The notes under the pieces were generated by a model, which ran no database searches, was not told the DNA's origin, and saw only the letters and a list, made by a program, of their open reading frames with translations. From Comamonas testosteroni (GTDB taxonomy: Bacteria > Pseudomonadota > Gammaproteobacteria > Burkholderiales > Burkholderiaceae_C), in the NCBI GenBank assembly GCA_008727115.1, contig CP044131.1, positions 3,286,001-3,350,000 on the forward strand: a stretch of DNA of 64,000 nucleotides. The letters are read 5' to 3'. Position 1 is the stretch's first letter, and every line of letters starts with the position of its first letter. The translations under genes and the position numbers were made by a program. Shown piece after piece: positions 8,773 to 17,526 of the stretch.

Positions 8773-9099
8773 TTGGTTAATTCCATCACCAAGGAGCAAG
8801 GCCTCCAGATCACCTCGTTGAGTAACGCAGGTAAATCCCCCCGCAGCATCGCCACCGAGTTGGGTATTCCCCTGACTGCAGTCAACCAGCACCGCAGCAC
8901 CACAGGCAGGTCTCCCTCACTGACTGCACTCAGCAACCGCAGCGTGAGCAAGACCAAGGCATCGCCGCATGCCATACCCACCAAGACCAGCGATACCAAG
9001 TACACGGTTATCGAGTTCAAGCCCGACCCAGATGGTCCCTTCGTGAATGCCACGATGACCGAGCAATATCAGGGTCTGGAACTGTCCTACCGCAGATAA
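8773..9099 (+). CDS. Small helix-turn-helix hypothetical protein
   Basis: A 108-residue protein. The start is a TTG, chosen because a strong AAGGAG site lies 10 nt upstream (8757-8762) and no ATG is available before the conserved-looking part. Residues 5-45 resemble a homeodomain-like/Hin-type HTH: a first helix, then SPRSIATELGIPLTAVNQHR, which has the spacing of the helix-turn-helix. The C-terminal 40 residues contain a beta-rich stretch around YTVIEF. No family recognised. A candidate terminator follows at 9110-9173, supporting a single-gene unit. It could be a small regulator; target unknown. Confidence 0.55.
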   Translation: MVNSITKEQGLQITSLSNAGKSPRSIATELGIPLTAVNQHRSTTGRSPSLTALSNRSVSKTKASPHAIPTKTSDTKYTVIEFKPDPDGPFVNATMTEQYQGLELSYRR

Positions 9100-9109
9100 G
9101 CACGTACAG

Positions 9110-9173
9110 GGCTCCCGCCGCAACCAGAACTCGCGCACCAGCGCAGTGTCTGCCTGCCCCGGGAGCCTTTTTT
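9110..9173 (+). terminator. Intrinsic terminator-like hairpin after the HTH gene
   Basis: GGCTCCCG at 9110-9117 pairs with CGGGAGCC at 9160-9167, followed by six T. The loop is long (42 nt) and could hold further structure; a small RNA ending here is an alternative reading. Confidence 0.5.
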
Positions 9174-9553
9174 CCTGCTCCACAGTGCCATGGATGCAGC
9201 GCCCTTTACTGGCTTTCCTGACTTTCCTGCTCGCAGGGAATACGGGCAAATCACGACACCACCCCTTCAAAATCATGGATCGCTGATCCAATCCAAAGAA
9301 AAATAGGCTCTACCGCTTGCCAGACAAGCGCTGAAAGCTATCGAAATTGCATTCAACGCCCTCCCTTCTCAAGCAATTTGGAGTGCGGAGTTTGAGTACG
9401 ACTGCACTGTCTCTTGCACCAGCAGGCATGATGGCTGCCATCTTTCTTCTCGATAAAAGCACGATCGCCCTCCACTTGAGTTGTGCAACGCCTGCACTTC
9501 CTCTCATGGGACTGGCCCGTCTTTGTTCACCGTCTCTTCATCTCTGAATTTCC
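9174..9553. other. Intergenic region, no gene recognised
   Basis: About 380 nt between the HTH terminator and the next gene. Short open frames occur on both strands (for example around 9310-9547) but have no ribosome binding site, unusual composition and no recognisable motif, so none is called. The promoter of the membrane protein/phosphatase pair must lie here, but I see no clear -35/-10 pair. Confidence 0.4.
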
Positions 9554-9958
9554 ATGCCTTCCGTCCAAGACACTTCCTCCTCCGCCACGCTTGAAGAGCT
9601 GCAAGCCTCTCTGGATCAACTCAAGGCCACAGGTGTCAAGCTGCAAGCCACTCGCCTTCAGTACGAGCAAAAGATGCAGCGCTCAAGAAAATGGAATTTT
9701 TTTGCCGTGGCCATGGCGGCCGTGGTTTGTCTTGTGGCCTGGATCAACCATGCTTCGCCTTGGCTGCGCTGGGGCGTGCTGCCTCTGGTGCTGTTTCTCA
9801 CGCTGTTTTTTGAAGGCATGCGCCGACTGCTGGGCGTGACCATGCAAAGCAGCATCCGCCAGCTGCAGATTCAGATCAGCGGCTTGGAAGCCCAAATGGC
9901 CGCGGCACGCGAAAAGCTGGTTACACCAAAGCAAGAGGCCTCCACCCATGAAATCTGA
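9554..9958 (+). CDS. Small coiled-coil membrane protein, unknown function
   Basis: A 134-residue protein. Residues 8-48 are an amphipathic, coiled-coil-like helix (ELQASLDQL...), followed by two hydrophobic segments at about 50-66 and 70-88, and a second amphipathic helix at 98-122. The pattern, helix-TM-TM-helix, suggests an inner membrane protein with both ends in the cytoplasm. The last codons overlap the start of the downstream phosphatase gene by 11 nt, so the two are translationally coupled. No family recognised; a scaffold or partner for the phosphatase is a guess from the overlap. Confidence 0.75.
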   Translation: MPSVQDTSSSATLEELQASLDQLKATGVKLQATRLQYEQKMQRSRKWNFFAVAMAAVVCLVAWINHASPWLRWGVLPLVLFLTLFFEGMRRLLGVTMQSSIRQLQIQISGLEAQMAAAREKLVTPKQEASTHEI

Positions 9959-10439
9959 GCAGTCTTACCGCGTCCTCATGGTCTGCACCGGCAATATCTG
10001 CCGCAGCCCTACGGCCCATGGCGTGTTCGAAAAAATGGTGGCCGATGCCCAGCTGCAACAGCGCATCAGCGTGGACTCCGCAGGCACTCACAGCTACCAC
10101 GTAGGTGAGGCACCAGATGCCCGCAGCCAGAAGCGTGCGCGCCTGCGCGGTTATGACCTGAGCACGCAGCGTGCACGCCAGCTGACGGCTCAGGACTTTG
10201 AGGATTTCGATCTCGTGCTGATGATGGACTCCGCCAATGAAGCCGCCGCACGCCACATTGCCAGTCCCGCTCAGCTGCAGCGCATGAGGCGCCTGACCGA
10301 TTACTGCCAGCGCTTTGATGACAAGGAAGTGCCCGACCCCTATTACGGTGGCGAGCGCGGCTTTGAGCATGTGCTGGATCTGGTGGAGGACGCTTGCCAG
10401 AATCTGCTGCAGAGCATTGCTGGGCAAGCCCGGCCCTAA
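9948..10439 (+). CDS. Low molecular weight protein tyrosine phosphatase
   Basis: A 163-residue LMW-PTP. The P-loop CTGNICRS begins at Cys13, the nucleophile, with Arg19 binding phosphate; the general-acid Asp is in the DPYYGG motif near the end, and the family's DSAGTHSYHVG stretch is present. Length and motifs match the bacterial family (about 155-165 aa). There is no capsule or BY-kinase (Wzc) gene nearby, so a role in exopolysaccharide export is not indicated; these enzymes can also act on arginine phosphate or flavin nucleotides in other bacteria. It overlaps the upstream membrane-protein gene by 11 nt. Confidence 0.94.
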   Translation: MKSEQSYRVLMVCTGNICRSPTAHGVFEKMVADAQLQQRISVDSAGTHSYHVGEAPDARSQKRARLRGYDLSTQRARQLTAQDFEDFDLVLMMDSANEAAARHIASPAQLQRMRRLTDYCQRFDDKEVPDPYYGGERGFEHVLDLVEDACQNLLQSIAGQARP

Positions 10440-10518
10440 AAACGGAACATGCCTCTACAAACGGCAGGCGCACACTCCCTCAAGCGCGATTGCTCCCGCC
10501 CGATATCAGGACACCGCC

Positions 10519-10827
10519 ATGCAAGTCCAATACAGCCACCATATCGACGCCAGCGACCCCAATGCCAACGGCGATTACGAGTACTACTATGAGTACGACA
10601 TCTTCCTGTTTAGCGAAGGCGAGCTGACGCTGCAGGCGCGCAGCTACAGCGATGAGAACAACAGCGTCAGCCTGATGGGGCTGAGGCAAGCGGGCAAGCA
10701 CCGCACACTGGAGTACAAAGACTTGCAGCGCCCACTGGTACAGCAAGCTGTGGACTATCTGCGCAATGCGGGCAAGACCGAGGTGCGCTGGTTCAATCCC
10801 CAATATGCACGCTACGAGCCGGTGTAG
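10519..10827 (+). CDS. Conserved-looking hypothetical protein, 102 aa
   Basis: Start ATG at 10519. The protein is acidic at the N-terminus, with an unusual tyrosine- and aspartate-rich run (EYYYEYDIF at about residue 20), then alternating strand-like segments (FLFSEGELTLQARSY) and a helix ending with EVRWFNPQY. No signal peptide or membrane segment. The longer open frame upstream overlaps the phosphatase gene and is not used. I do not recognise a family. It probably shares a transcript with the phosphatase (79 nt gap) and ends 29 nt before the convergent exporter gene. Confidence 0.65.
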   Translation: MQVQYSHHIDASDPNANGDYEYYYEYDIFLFSEGELTLQARSYSDENNSVSLMGLRQAGKHRTLEYKDLQRPLVQQAVDYLRNAGKTEVRWFNPQYARYEPV

Positions 10828-10856
10828 CGATCAACATCGCTGCCCCTCCTCGCGCC

Positions 10857-11780
10857 TTAGCCTCTGCGCCCCCAGTTCATCACCGCAGTACCTGCAATGG
10901 CCATGGCTCCGCCCAGCAGCATGGAGCCATCAATACTCTCTCCTAGCAGCAGGGCCGAGAGCACCACGCCAATCACAGGCACCAGCGTGATATAGCCGGA
11001 AGCTGCGCCTGCCCCCAGCTTTTTGACGCCTGAAAAGTACCAGGCATAGGCCACGGCAGTAGAGCCATAAGCCATAAAAATCATTGCAGTCCAGGCTGTT
11101 CCACTGGCCTGAAAGGCCGAAGCCAGCCCCTTAGGCCCTTCCACGATCAGACTGGTAAACAGCAGCAGCAAGGCGCCAAAAATAGAGGTCACTGTGGTGG
11201 CGGCCAGCGCATCCACTCCCGCCAGCATGGCTCGGCCAATCAGCGTATAGCCCACCCAGCAGGCCACGCAGCCCAGAATCAGCATCTCCCCCACACCAAT
11301 CGTTCCTTGCAACAGTTGCAAAGGCTCTCCATGCGAGATCACCACCACTGCACCGCAAGCGGCCACCAGCATGCCCAGCGCAATGGTGAGATTGATACGC
11401 TCTTTGAACAGCCACACGGCCAGCGCCAACGTGACCACGGGGTTGAGCGTGATCAGCAAGGCGGCCTTGCCTGCAGGCAGGTGCTGCAAGCCCGTCAAAA
11501 AGAAACTGGCATAGCCAAACACGCCTGTAGCGCCCGCAGCAAACATGCCCAGCCAAGTCTTGACCGACCACTTCTTGAGTGCACCCAGCCCTCCAGACCA
11601 GTAAAGCCAGGGCAGCAGCATGGTGGCGGCCAGAATAAAACGCAAAGCCGACGCCGCCAGCGGCGGCATATTGAGCGCCAGGATTCGCCCTGCAGGCCAG
11701 GATGCCCCCCAAAGAACGGCCATACCCAAAAGGCGCAGATGTGCGCTCATCAAAGCGCTTTTGACGAAGTCGGTTGTCAT
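10857..11780 (-). CDS. EamA/DMT-superfamily transporter
   Basis: A 307-residue protein with ten hydrophobic segments arranged as two EamA repeats: the first repeat begins LRLLGMAVLWGASWPAGR, with the repeat-2 counterpart near IGVGEMLILGCVACWVGYTLIGR. This is the drug/metabolite transporter layout; members export amino acids, nucleosides or small drugs and the substrate cannot be read from sequence. The start is uncertain: ATG at 11780 is used; 11750 is an alternative that gives MSAHLRL directly before the first helix. A TTG at 11825 is less likely. No good ribosome binding site distinguishes them. Confidence 0.88.
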   Translation of the reverse strand: MTTDFVKSALMSAHLRLLGMAVLWGASWPAGRILALNMPPLAASALRFILAATMLLPWLYWSGGLGALKKWSVKTWLGMFAAGATGVFGYASFFLTGLQHLPAGKAALLITLNPVVTLALAVWLFKERINLTIALGMLVAACGAVVVISHGEPLQLLQGTIGVGEMLILGCVACWVGYTLIGRAMLAGVDALAATTVTSIFGALLLLFTSLIVEGPKGLASAFQASGTAWTAMIFMAYGSTAVAYAWYFSGVKKLGAGAASGYITLVPVIGVVLSALLLGESIDGSMLLGGAMAIAGTAVMNWGRRG

Positions 11781-12289
11781 GACAGAAGAAGGCATGCAAG
11801 GCCACTGCCACCCAATGGCAGGCAAGGGCTCATATCAGAGAATTGAGGGCTCAATATACCCGCAGCCAAGACACAGCAAGCGCATGCTGCTCTCGTTTTA
11901 CGAACAGTCAGATGCTTGCACCGGCCTCAACTGCACGGCGCTCAGTGGCAGTGCCTCATTCGCCAGAGGAGTGAAACCGCTCCGCCTCACCTGGCTGGGC
12001 TTCAAAGAAATCGCCAGTTCGATGACAGCGCTGGTTGCGGGATATGACAGACCTGCGCCGCCCTTGCGAAAGGGCGATGCGCATTGGAGCGCCACCGGAT
12101 AAAACATGGCAGTCAGCAGTCTAGTAAAGATTGAACTGTCGAAGATGACAAGTTCTGCCTGCACCTCAAGCCTGTTCCCCCGCACTTTCCAACTCAGGAC
12201 ACCAAGCAAGGAGCGTCCCGCAGTGAAGGGACACCCTCTCCGCAAAGCAGAGAGGGAAAGGCATGCAACGCCTCAGAGGTTGAAGATCC
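11781..12289. other. 509-nt gap, nothing firm recognised
   Basis: Lies between the starts/ends of two minus-strand genes. Short frames on both strands (11898-12245 minus, 12106-12312 plus) lack ribosome binding sites and recognisable motifs. A 7-bp inverted repeat (CCCTCTC / GAGAGGG) at 12234-12256 lies just after the mrp stop on its transcript side but has no U run. Confidence 0.4.
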
Positions 12290-13381
12290 TCAAGTGCCTT
12301 GAGAAACCGTGATCGTGGGGAACTTGCTGGAGAAGTCCTTGGCCTTCAAAGCCACCTTCACAGCCAGATCGCGCGCCACCTTCTTGTAGACCTGAGCGGC
12401 TTCGCTTTCAGGGTCGGCCACCACCGTGGGTGTTCCGCTATCGGCCTGCAGACGAATCTGCAGCGAAAGAGGCAATGCGCCCAGGTAGTCGATATTCTGC
12501 TCGCCAGCCATCTTCTTTCCGCCATCGGCGCCGAAGATATGCTCGACATGACCGCAGTTGGTGCAGACATGGGCGGCCATGTTTTCGACCAGACCGAGAA
12601 TGGGCACGCCCACCTTCTCAAACATCTGCACGCCCTTCTTGGCGTCGATCAGTGCAATGTCCTGAGGCGTGGTCACCACCACGGCGCCCGTCATGGGCAC
12701 ACGCTGGGCCAGCGTCAGCTGGATGTCACCGGTGCCAGGGGGCATATCCACAAACAGATAGTCCAGATCACGCCAGTTGGTCTGGCGCAGCATCTGCTCC
12801 AGCGCCTGCGTGGCCATGGGGCCGCGCCAGATCATGGCCTGGTCGTTGTTGACCAGCAGGCCGATGGACATGACTTGCACGCCGTGGTTTTCCAGCGGCT
12901 CCATGGTCTTGCCATCATGGCTTTCGGGCTTGCCCGAGACACCCATCATCATGGGCTGGCTGGGACCGTAGATGTCGGCATCCAGAATGCCCACGCGCGC
13001 GCCTTCGGCGGCCAATGCCAGCGCCAGGTTGGCTGTAGTCGTGCTTTTGCCCACACCACCCTTGCCGGACGAGATGGCAACAATGTTCTTCACACCAGGC
13101 AGCAGTTGCACACCACGCTGTACGGCATGCGAGGCCACCTTGGTGGTGATGTTGACCGAGACATTGCCGACACCAGCCACGCTCTTGGCTGCAGCAATGA
13201 ACTGGCTGCGCAGATCGGCATGCAGGCTCTTGGCGGGATAGCCCATTTCCACATCGAACGAGACGTCGTCGCCCGAAATCTGCAGATTGCGCAGAGCGCG
13301 AGTGCTTACAAAGTCCTTGCCCGTGTGCGGATCGAGCACCGCTGCGAGTGCGCCCTGAAGCGCTTGTTCGGTTACAGCCAT
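12290..13381 (-). CDS. apbC: Mrp/ApbC family iron-sulfur carrier ATPase
   Basis: A 363-residue P-loop ATPase. Residues 1-90 form the DUF59/MIP18-like domain; the deviant Walker A SSGKGGVGKST spans 104-114 and the family's CTNC motif gives Cys273 and Cys276, which bind a bridging Fe-S cluster in a dimer. ILDADIYGPSQP and DMPPGTGD are further signatures. The protein transfers Fe-S clusters to apo-enzymes. It is divergent from the membrane protein gene at 13522. A TAGACT sequence near 13420 on its strand could be the -10 region. In many Burkholderiales this gene sits next to metG; here metG is 4 kb away on the other strand. Confidence 0.95.
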   Translation of the reverse strand: MAVTEQALQGALAAVLDPHTGKDFVSTRALRNLQISGDDVSFDVEMGYPAKSLHADLRSQFIAAAKSVAGVGNVSVNITTKVASHAVQRGVQLLPGVKNIVAISSGKGGVGKSTTTANLALALAAEGARVGILDADIYGPSQPMMMGVSGKPESHDGKTMEPLENHGVQVMSIGLLVNNDQAMIWRGPMATQALEQMLRQTNWRDLDYLFVDMPPGTGDIQLTLAQRVPMTGAVVVTTPQDIALIDAKKGVQMFEKVGVPILGLVENMAAHVCTNCGHVEHIFGADGGKKMAGEQNIDYLGALPLSLQIRLQADSGTPTVVADPESEAAQVYKKVARDLAVKVALKAKDFSSKFPTITVSQGT

Positions 13382-13521
13382 TGGTTCCAGTTTTCCAGAA
13401 GGTTCGTCAATGGGGATAGTCTAGCGAAGCTCTCCAACCCTAGTGCGCAGCGGCGATCTCCGCCAACCAGCCCGGCGCAGGAGACAATGCAACCCTTTGC
13501 CCCAATTTTGAGAGACAGTCC

Positions 13522-14118
13522 GTGAAACTGAAGATGGCCGAAAACTCCCTGTTCGCAGTCCTGATGCGCTCGCGCTGGTGGATCAGCTTTGCGATCTGCG
13601 CTGCGGTAGTGCTGATATCGCTGGCAGTGTTTCCCAAGGACATTTCGCCTTTTGCCGCCCTGGGGGCGTTTCCGTTCTTCATCGTGGGCTGCATTGCCTG
13701 CTACAAGCAGCTGCGCGCGCCCAGCCCCGCGCGACTGGAGCAGATTCAGCAAGTCATTGCCGAGCAGTCCTGGGCCGATTTCAGCACGCAACTGCAGACA
13801 GCCTGGCAAGCCGAGGGCTATGAAGTTCAGCGACTGAACCAGCCCGGCGCCGACCTGCTGCTCAGCCGCAATGGCCAGACCAGCGTCGTCAGTGCACGCC
13901 GCTGGAAGGCCGCCACCCATGGTCTGGAGCCGCTGCGCGAGCTGCAGGCCGCACAGACTCGCCTGCAAGCCGATCAAAGTGTCTATGTAGCGCTGCAGCC
14001 GCTGGGTGAAAATGCCGCCAGCTGGGCCGCCAAGCAACAAGTGGTGGTGCTCGACGCCCATGGCATTGCCACCTTGATTGCCAAAACCCCAAAGAAGGAT
14101 CCAAAGCGCAGCCATTAA
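13522..14118 (+). CDS. Membrane-anchored degenerate Mrr-like restriction endonuclease domain protein
   Basis: A 198-residue protein starting at GTG. Two hydrophobic segments (about 17-37 and 42-60) precede a soluble domain of the Mrr/PD-(D/E)XK fold: WADFSTQLQTAWQAEGYEV, then GADLLLSRNGQTSVVSARRWKA, then a helix with LREL. In active Mrr-type enzymes the last strand reads like VQCKxWK, with Q/E and K catalytic; here the aligned positions are Ser and Arg (VSARRWK), so nuclease activity is probably lost. Burkholderiales encode many such two-helix Mrr-like proteins next to housekeeping genes. Role unknown; nucleic-acid binding at the membrane is a guess. Confidence 0.75.
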   Translation: MKLKMAENSLFAVLMRSRWWISFAICAAVVLISLAVFPKDISPFAALGAFPFFIVGCIACYKQLRAPSPARLEQIQQVIAEQSWADFSTQLQTAWQAEGYEVQRLNQPGADLLLSRNGQTSVVSARRWKAATHGLEPLRELQAAQTRLQADQSVYVALQPLGENAASWAAKQQVVVLDAHGIATLIAKTPKKDPKRSH

Positions 14119-14207
14119 CACGGGCAAGCCCAAGGCTCATGCGCCCTGCATGGGGCCGACGCCGTCACCAACTACCGCTTGGCAAGCAATCCGGGCACAC
14201 TGCGGCC

Positions 14208-15503
14208 ATGGCGGCAGAGCAGTTCCCCCCCTCCTTTCCCCCGGTGCCCGGGCCGGTTGTACGGCCTCTTCAGTCAGGCCCGGCCTCCAACATCGGACAA
14301 ACCGGGCTGCTGCTCAGCGGCGGCGGTGCCCGGGCTGCCTACCAGGTTGGCGTACTGGCCGCCATTGCCGAGCTACGCCGCAGCCGGGGTTTGCAAAGCG
14401 CTCCCAACCCCTTTCCCATACTTGCAGGCACATCGGCCGGCGCCATTAATGTGGCGGCCCTTGCCTGTCATGCCGATGCCTTTGACAGTGCCGTCAGGCG
14501 GATGCTCCATGTCTGGGGGCACATGCACACCGAGCAGATTTACCGGGCAGACTCTCTGAGCATGCTGCGCAGCGGCGCTCACTGGCTGACCCTGCTGTCC
14601 CTGGGCTGGGCACTGGCGCGCTGGAGCCGCATGCGGCCACGCTCGCTGCTGGACAATTCGCCGCTCAAAGCGCTGATGAACAGTGCCCTCATGCCCTTCG
14701 AGCGCATTCCTCAGCTCATTGCAAGCGGTCACCTGCACGCATTGGCCATCACGGCATCCAGCTACAGCAGCGGCCAGCACATCACCTTCTTTCAGACCCG
14801 CGAAGCCTTGAGCCCCTGGGTACGCGATCAGCGCAAGGCCGTGCAGACGCAGCTCACGGCAGAGCACCTGCTGGCGTCATCGGCCCTGCCCTTTATCTTT
14901 CCGGCCATGGCACTGCCCATCGATGCGCATGTGGAATATTTTGGCGATGGCTCCATGCGTCAGACCGCCCCCCTCGCTCCAGCCATCCATCTGGGTGCGA
15001 GCAAGCTGCTGGTCGTGGGAGCAGGTCGCCGACATGAGCCGTTTGACACACCGGTGCCGGAAGCGAGCTACCCCACCTTGGCCCAAGTCGCCGGGCATGC
15101 GCTGTCCAGCATTTTTCTGGACACGCTGGCCGTGGACATAGAGCGCGCAGAGCGCATCAACCACACCCTGAGCCTGATCTCGCCCGCAGAGCGCATTCAC
15201 AGCCGACTGCGCCCCATAGAACTGCTGGTCATCACCCCCAGCGAGCGCATTGACGATATCGCCACCCGCCACATCGAGCAGCTGCCACGGCCTGTGCGCA
15301 CGCTGCTGGGTACACTGGGCGTGCGCTCCGGCGCAGGCAATCCCATGCGGGATGGCGCTTTGGCCAGCTACCTGCTGTTCGAGCAAAGCTATACCCGCGA
15401 GCTGATTGCCCTGGGCTGCAAAGATGCCATGGCCAAACAGGAGGAGCTCTGCGCCTTCCTGGGATGGCCCGGCTCTGTGACAAATCTTGATGATGCCGCT
15501 TGA
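14208..15503 (+). CDS. Patatin-like phospholipase
   Basis: A 431-residue protein from the ATG at 14208 (an upstream ATG at 14139 would add 23 residues of low-complexity sequence). The patatin fold is clear: oxyanion loop SGGGARAAYQ at 37-46, nucleophile Ser76 in GTSAG and the catalytic Asp247 in DGS, forming the Ser-Asp dyad of an acyl hydrolase. There is no signal peptide, so it acts inside the cell, possibly on membrane phospholipids. The family includes secreted toxins, but nothing here suggests secretion. Its 3' end overlaps the first ATG of the following split diguanylate cyclase frame by 17 nt. Confidence 0.93.
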   Translation: MAAEQFPPSFPPVPGPVVRPLQSGPASNIGQTGLLLSGGGARAAYQVGVLAAIAELRRSRGLQSAPNPFPILAGTSAGAINVAALACHADAFDSAVRRMLHVWGHMHTEQIYRADSLSMLRSGAHWLTLLSLGWALARWSRMRPRSLLDNSPLKALMNSALMPFERIPQLIASGHLHALAITASSYSSGQHITFFQTREALSPWVRDQRKAVQTQLTAEHLLASSALPFIFPAMALPIDAHVEYFGDGSMRQTAPLAPAIHLGASKLLVVGAGRRHEPFDTPVPEASYPTLAQVAGHALSSIFLDTLAVDIERAERINHTLSLISPAERIHSRLRPIELLVITPSERIDDIATRHIEQLPRPVRTLLGTLGVRSGAGNPMRDGALASYLLFEQSYTRELIALGCKDAMAKQEELCAFLGWPGSVTNLDDAA

Positions 15504-17310
15504 GCAGCTTCCGCACAGAGCGATACACTTTGTTTCAGTCAGACCCTCTCCATTCGCACAATCAGTGACTCCAGCCACACCACCTCTTCGTGCATCCAGC
15601 TCGCTCAAGCTTTCGCTGATCCTGCCCTTTGTTGCTCTGATTGCGCTGCTGACTTCGGCGCTGGGCATGCTCTGGTACTGGACCGGCTGCAACACCATCT
15701 CCGCCCTGTCCGAGCAGGTCATGGAGGAAAAGGTGGAGCGCATTTCACTCATCGTGCAGCAGCACCTGTCGCCCTCCAATGCTGTGCTGGAGGCCGCCTT
15801 TCCCGAAGGGCAAAGCACTCCAGCCGATATTCGCCCCCACATTTCCGCCCTGACCGCCCGGCTGTGGGTGGCCACTTCCCTGCACACCTAGCCCAATGAC
15901 TATGTCTACTACGGCAATGTGGCCGGCCAGGGTATCGCCCTCAAGCGGCTGAGCACAGGGCAGGCACAGTTGCGGCTCAAGACAGAAGCCAGCGAGCATC
16001 GCAGCTTCTTCAGACTTGACGCCATGGACGGCGAGCCTGTGCACGAATCCACCGAGAGCAATCTGTTCGACCCGCGTAAGCGGCTCTGGTTCAAGCTGGC
16101 CGCCGCATCTTCCGAGCCGGTCTGGACACCGGTCTACATCGACTTCGGTGCCAAGGATCTGGTGCTCACACGCGCACGCCGCATCCTGTCGCCCCTGGGT
16201 CAGCTCGAAGGCGTGGTGGCGGCCGATATTTCGCTGCGGGCACTCAATGACTTCATCAGCCAATTGCAGTTGAGCGAGCATGGCCGTGCCTTCATCATCG
16301 AAGGCGATGGTTCCCTGATTGCCGCTACGGGCATGCCCAACATCCATCAAAGCCCCGACGGCAAGATGGAGCGCATGAGCGCGGCCAACAGCCAGGATCT
16401 GCTGATTCAGGCCGTCTACGAAAAGATCCGCGACGTCTTCTCGTCCGACCTTCCCAGCAATGCACCGGGCACGGCTTTGCTCACCGACGCCAAAGGAAGC
16501 AGCATACGCATTGCCTATCGCCGCCTCGGTGATGGAGCGGGTCAGGAGTGGATGGCCGTGGTTGCCGTTCCCCACAAGGACATGCTGGCCGGCGTGTACC
16601 GCCACATGCTGCTGGTCGGCGGCCTGGGTCTGCTGGCACTGGTCATTGCCGTCTTCATCGGCACACGCATCTTCGGTGCCGTGGCCAACGACATGCGCTT
16701 GCTCACCCGTGCGGTGCGGCGCGTGGGTCAGGGCGAGATCGACACACCTATCGAAGTGCAGCGCCGCGACGAAATCGGCGAGCTGGCCCACAACTTTCAC
16801 CGCATGCGCCACAGCCTGTTCACCGACCCGCTGACCGGCGTCAGCAACCGCAGCGCACTGCAGCACATCCTCACTACCCTCACCCGCCCCCAGCCCGGCC
16901 AGCATGCAGCGGCTCCGTTTGCGCTGCTGTTCCTGGACCTCAACCGCTTCAAGCCCCTGAACGACCGCTGGGGCCACGACAACGGCGACCTGGCCCTGGC
17001 CGAAGTCGCGCTGCGCCTGCGCAACCTGCTCTCCCCCAACGATGTAGTGGCACGCCTGGGTGGTGACGAGTTCGTCATCATCTTGCGCGGCGTCAGTGAA
17101 GAAGATCAGGTGCAAGCCACGCGCGTGAAGATCGATCACGCCCTGCAGCAGCCGCTGAACACCCTGCAAGGCCTGCCGGAGGGTGAGATCGTCACCGTTG
17201 GCGTCTCCATAGGGCAGGCACTCTACCCTCGCGATGCACTGGACCCGCAAGCCTTGCTCAAACTGGCCGACCAGGACATGTACCGCAGCAAAGAGCCGTC
17301 GATACGCTGA
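15487..17310 (+). pseudogene. Diguanylate cyclase (Cache-HAMP-GGDEF) gene interrupted by an in-frame amber codon
   Basis: Two open frames, 15487-15891 and 15892-17310, lie in the same frame and are separated only by TAG at 15889-15891. Joined they encode a typical sensor cyclase: one TM helix at about residues 40-62, a Cache-like sensor (VYYGNVAGQGIAL, then DLVLTRARRI and GVVAADISL), a second TM near 16600-16680, a HAMP-like linker and a GGDEF domain with DPLTG at about 16828, intact GGDEF at 17059-17073 and GVSIG. The stop falls inside the sensor domain, and a single C-to-T change of CAG (Gln) explains it. The downstream part could still start at the ATG at about 15919 only by internal initiation. 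Start of the whole gene is either 15487 or the GTG at 15565. Confidence 0.85.
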
Positions 17311-17321
17311 AGACACACAGC

Positions 17322-17398
17322 ACATGCTATCAATTACAAAGCATGTTCCGATTGCTATTCATTGACTTTCATATCATTCATATCTGAAATCAATGAAT
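17322..17398. repeat. AT-rich inverted repeats upstream of metG
   Basis: ACATGCT (17322-17328) pairs with AGCATGT (17340-17346), and ATTCATTGA (17357-17365) pairs with TCAATGAAT (17390-17398). The stretch is markedly AT-richer than its surroundings. It could end the cyclase transcript or carry regulatory sites; neither arm pair is followed by a T run. Confidence 0.4.
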
Positions 17399-17491
17399 AT
17401 CAGGCGTTACAAGCTACTAAAAAAGAAGCATTGCGCTTGTACCGCCATCTCCACTCAAACCCCACTGGCCCAGCCTGAGGCCAAGCCCTTC

Positions 17492-17497
17492 TAGAAT
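17492..17497 (+). promoter_or_regulatory. Putative -10 element of metG (TAGAAT)
   Basis: TAGAAT sits 30 nt before the metG ATG inside CTTCTAGAATG. The same CTAGAATG string precedes gpmA (48359-48366), and TCTAGAAT is at 24254-24261 upstream of the second FCSD flavoprotein. No good -35 is visible 17 nt upstream, so this is a weak prediction. Confidence 0.35.
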
Positions 17498-17526
17498 GAC
17501 GGGTTCTCTGTGAAAGCTGTTTCCTC

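Noticed and set aside
9310-9547. Short frames on both strands between the HTH gene and the membrane protein
   Set aside because: No start signals and biased composition.
11781-11825. Upstream TTG start for the EamA transporter
   Set aside because: Would add 15 residues without a ribosome site; ATG at 11780 or 11750 suits the first helix better.
12234-12256. CCCTCTC/GAGAGGG hairpin as mrp terminator
   Set aside because: No U run on the mrp strand and a long loop; left unassigned.
12106-12312. Short plus-strand frame in the gap before mrp
   Set aside because: Overlaps the mrp stop and has no SD or family motif.
16797-17081. Short antisense frame over the GGDEF domain
   Set aside because: Antisense; no support.
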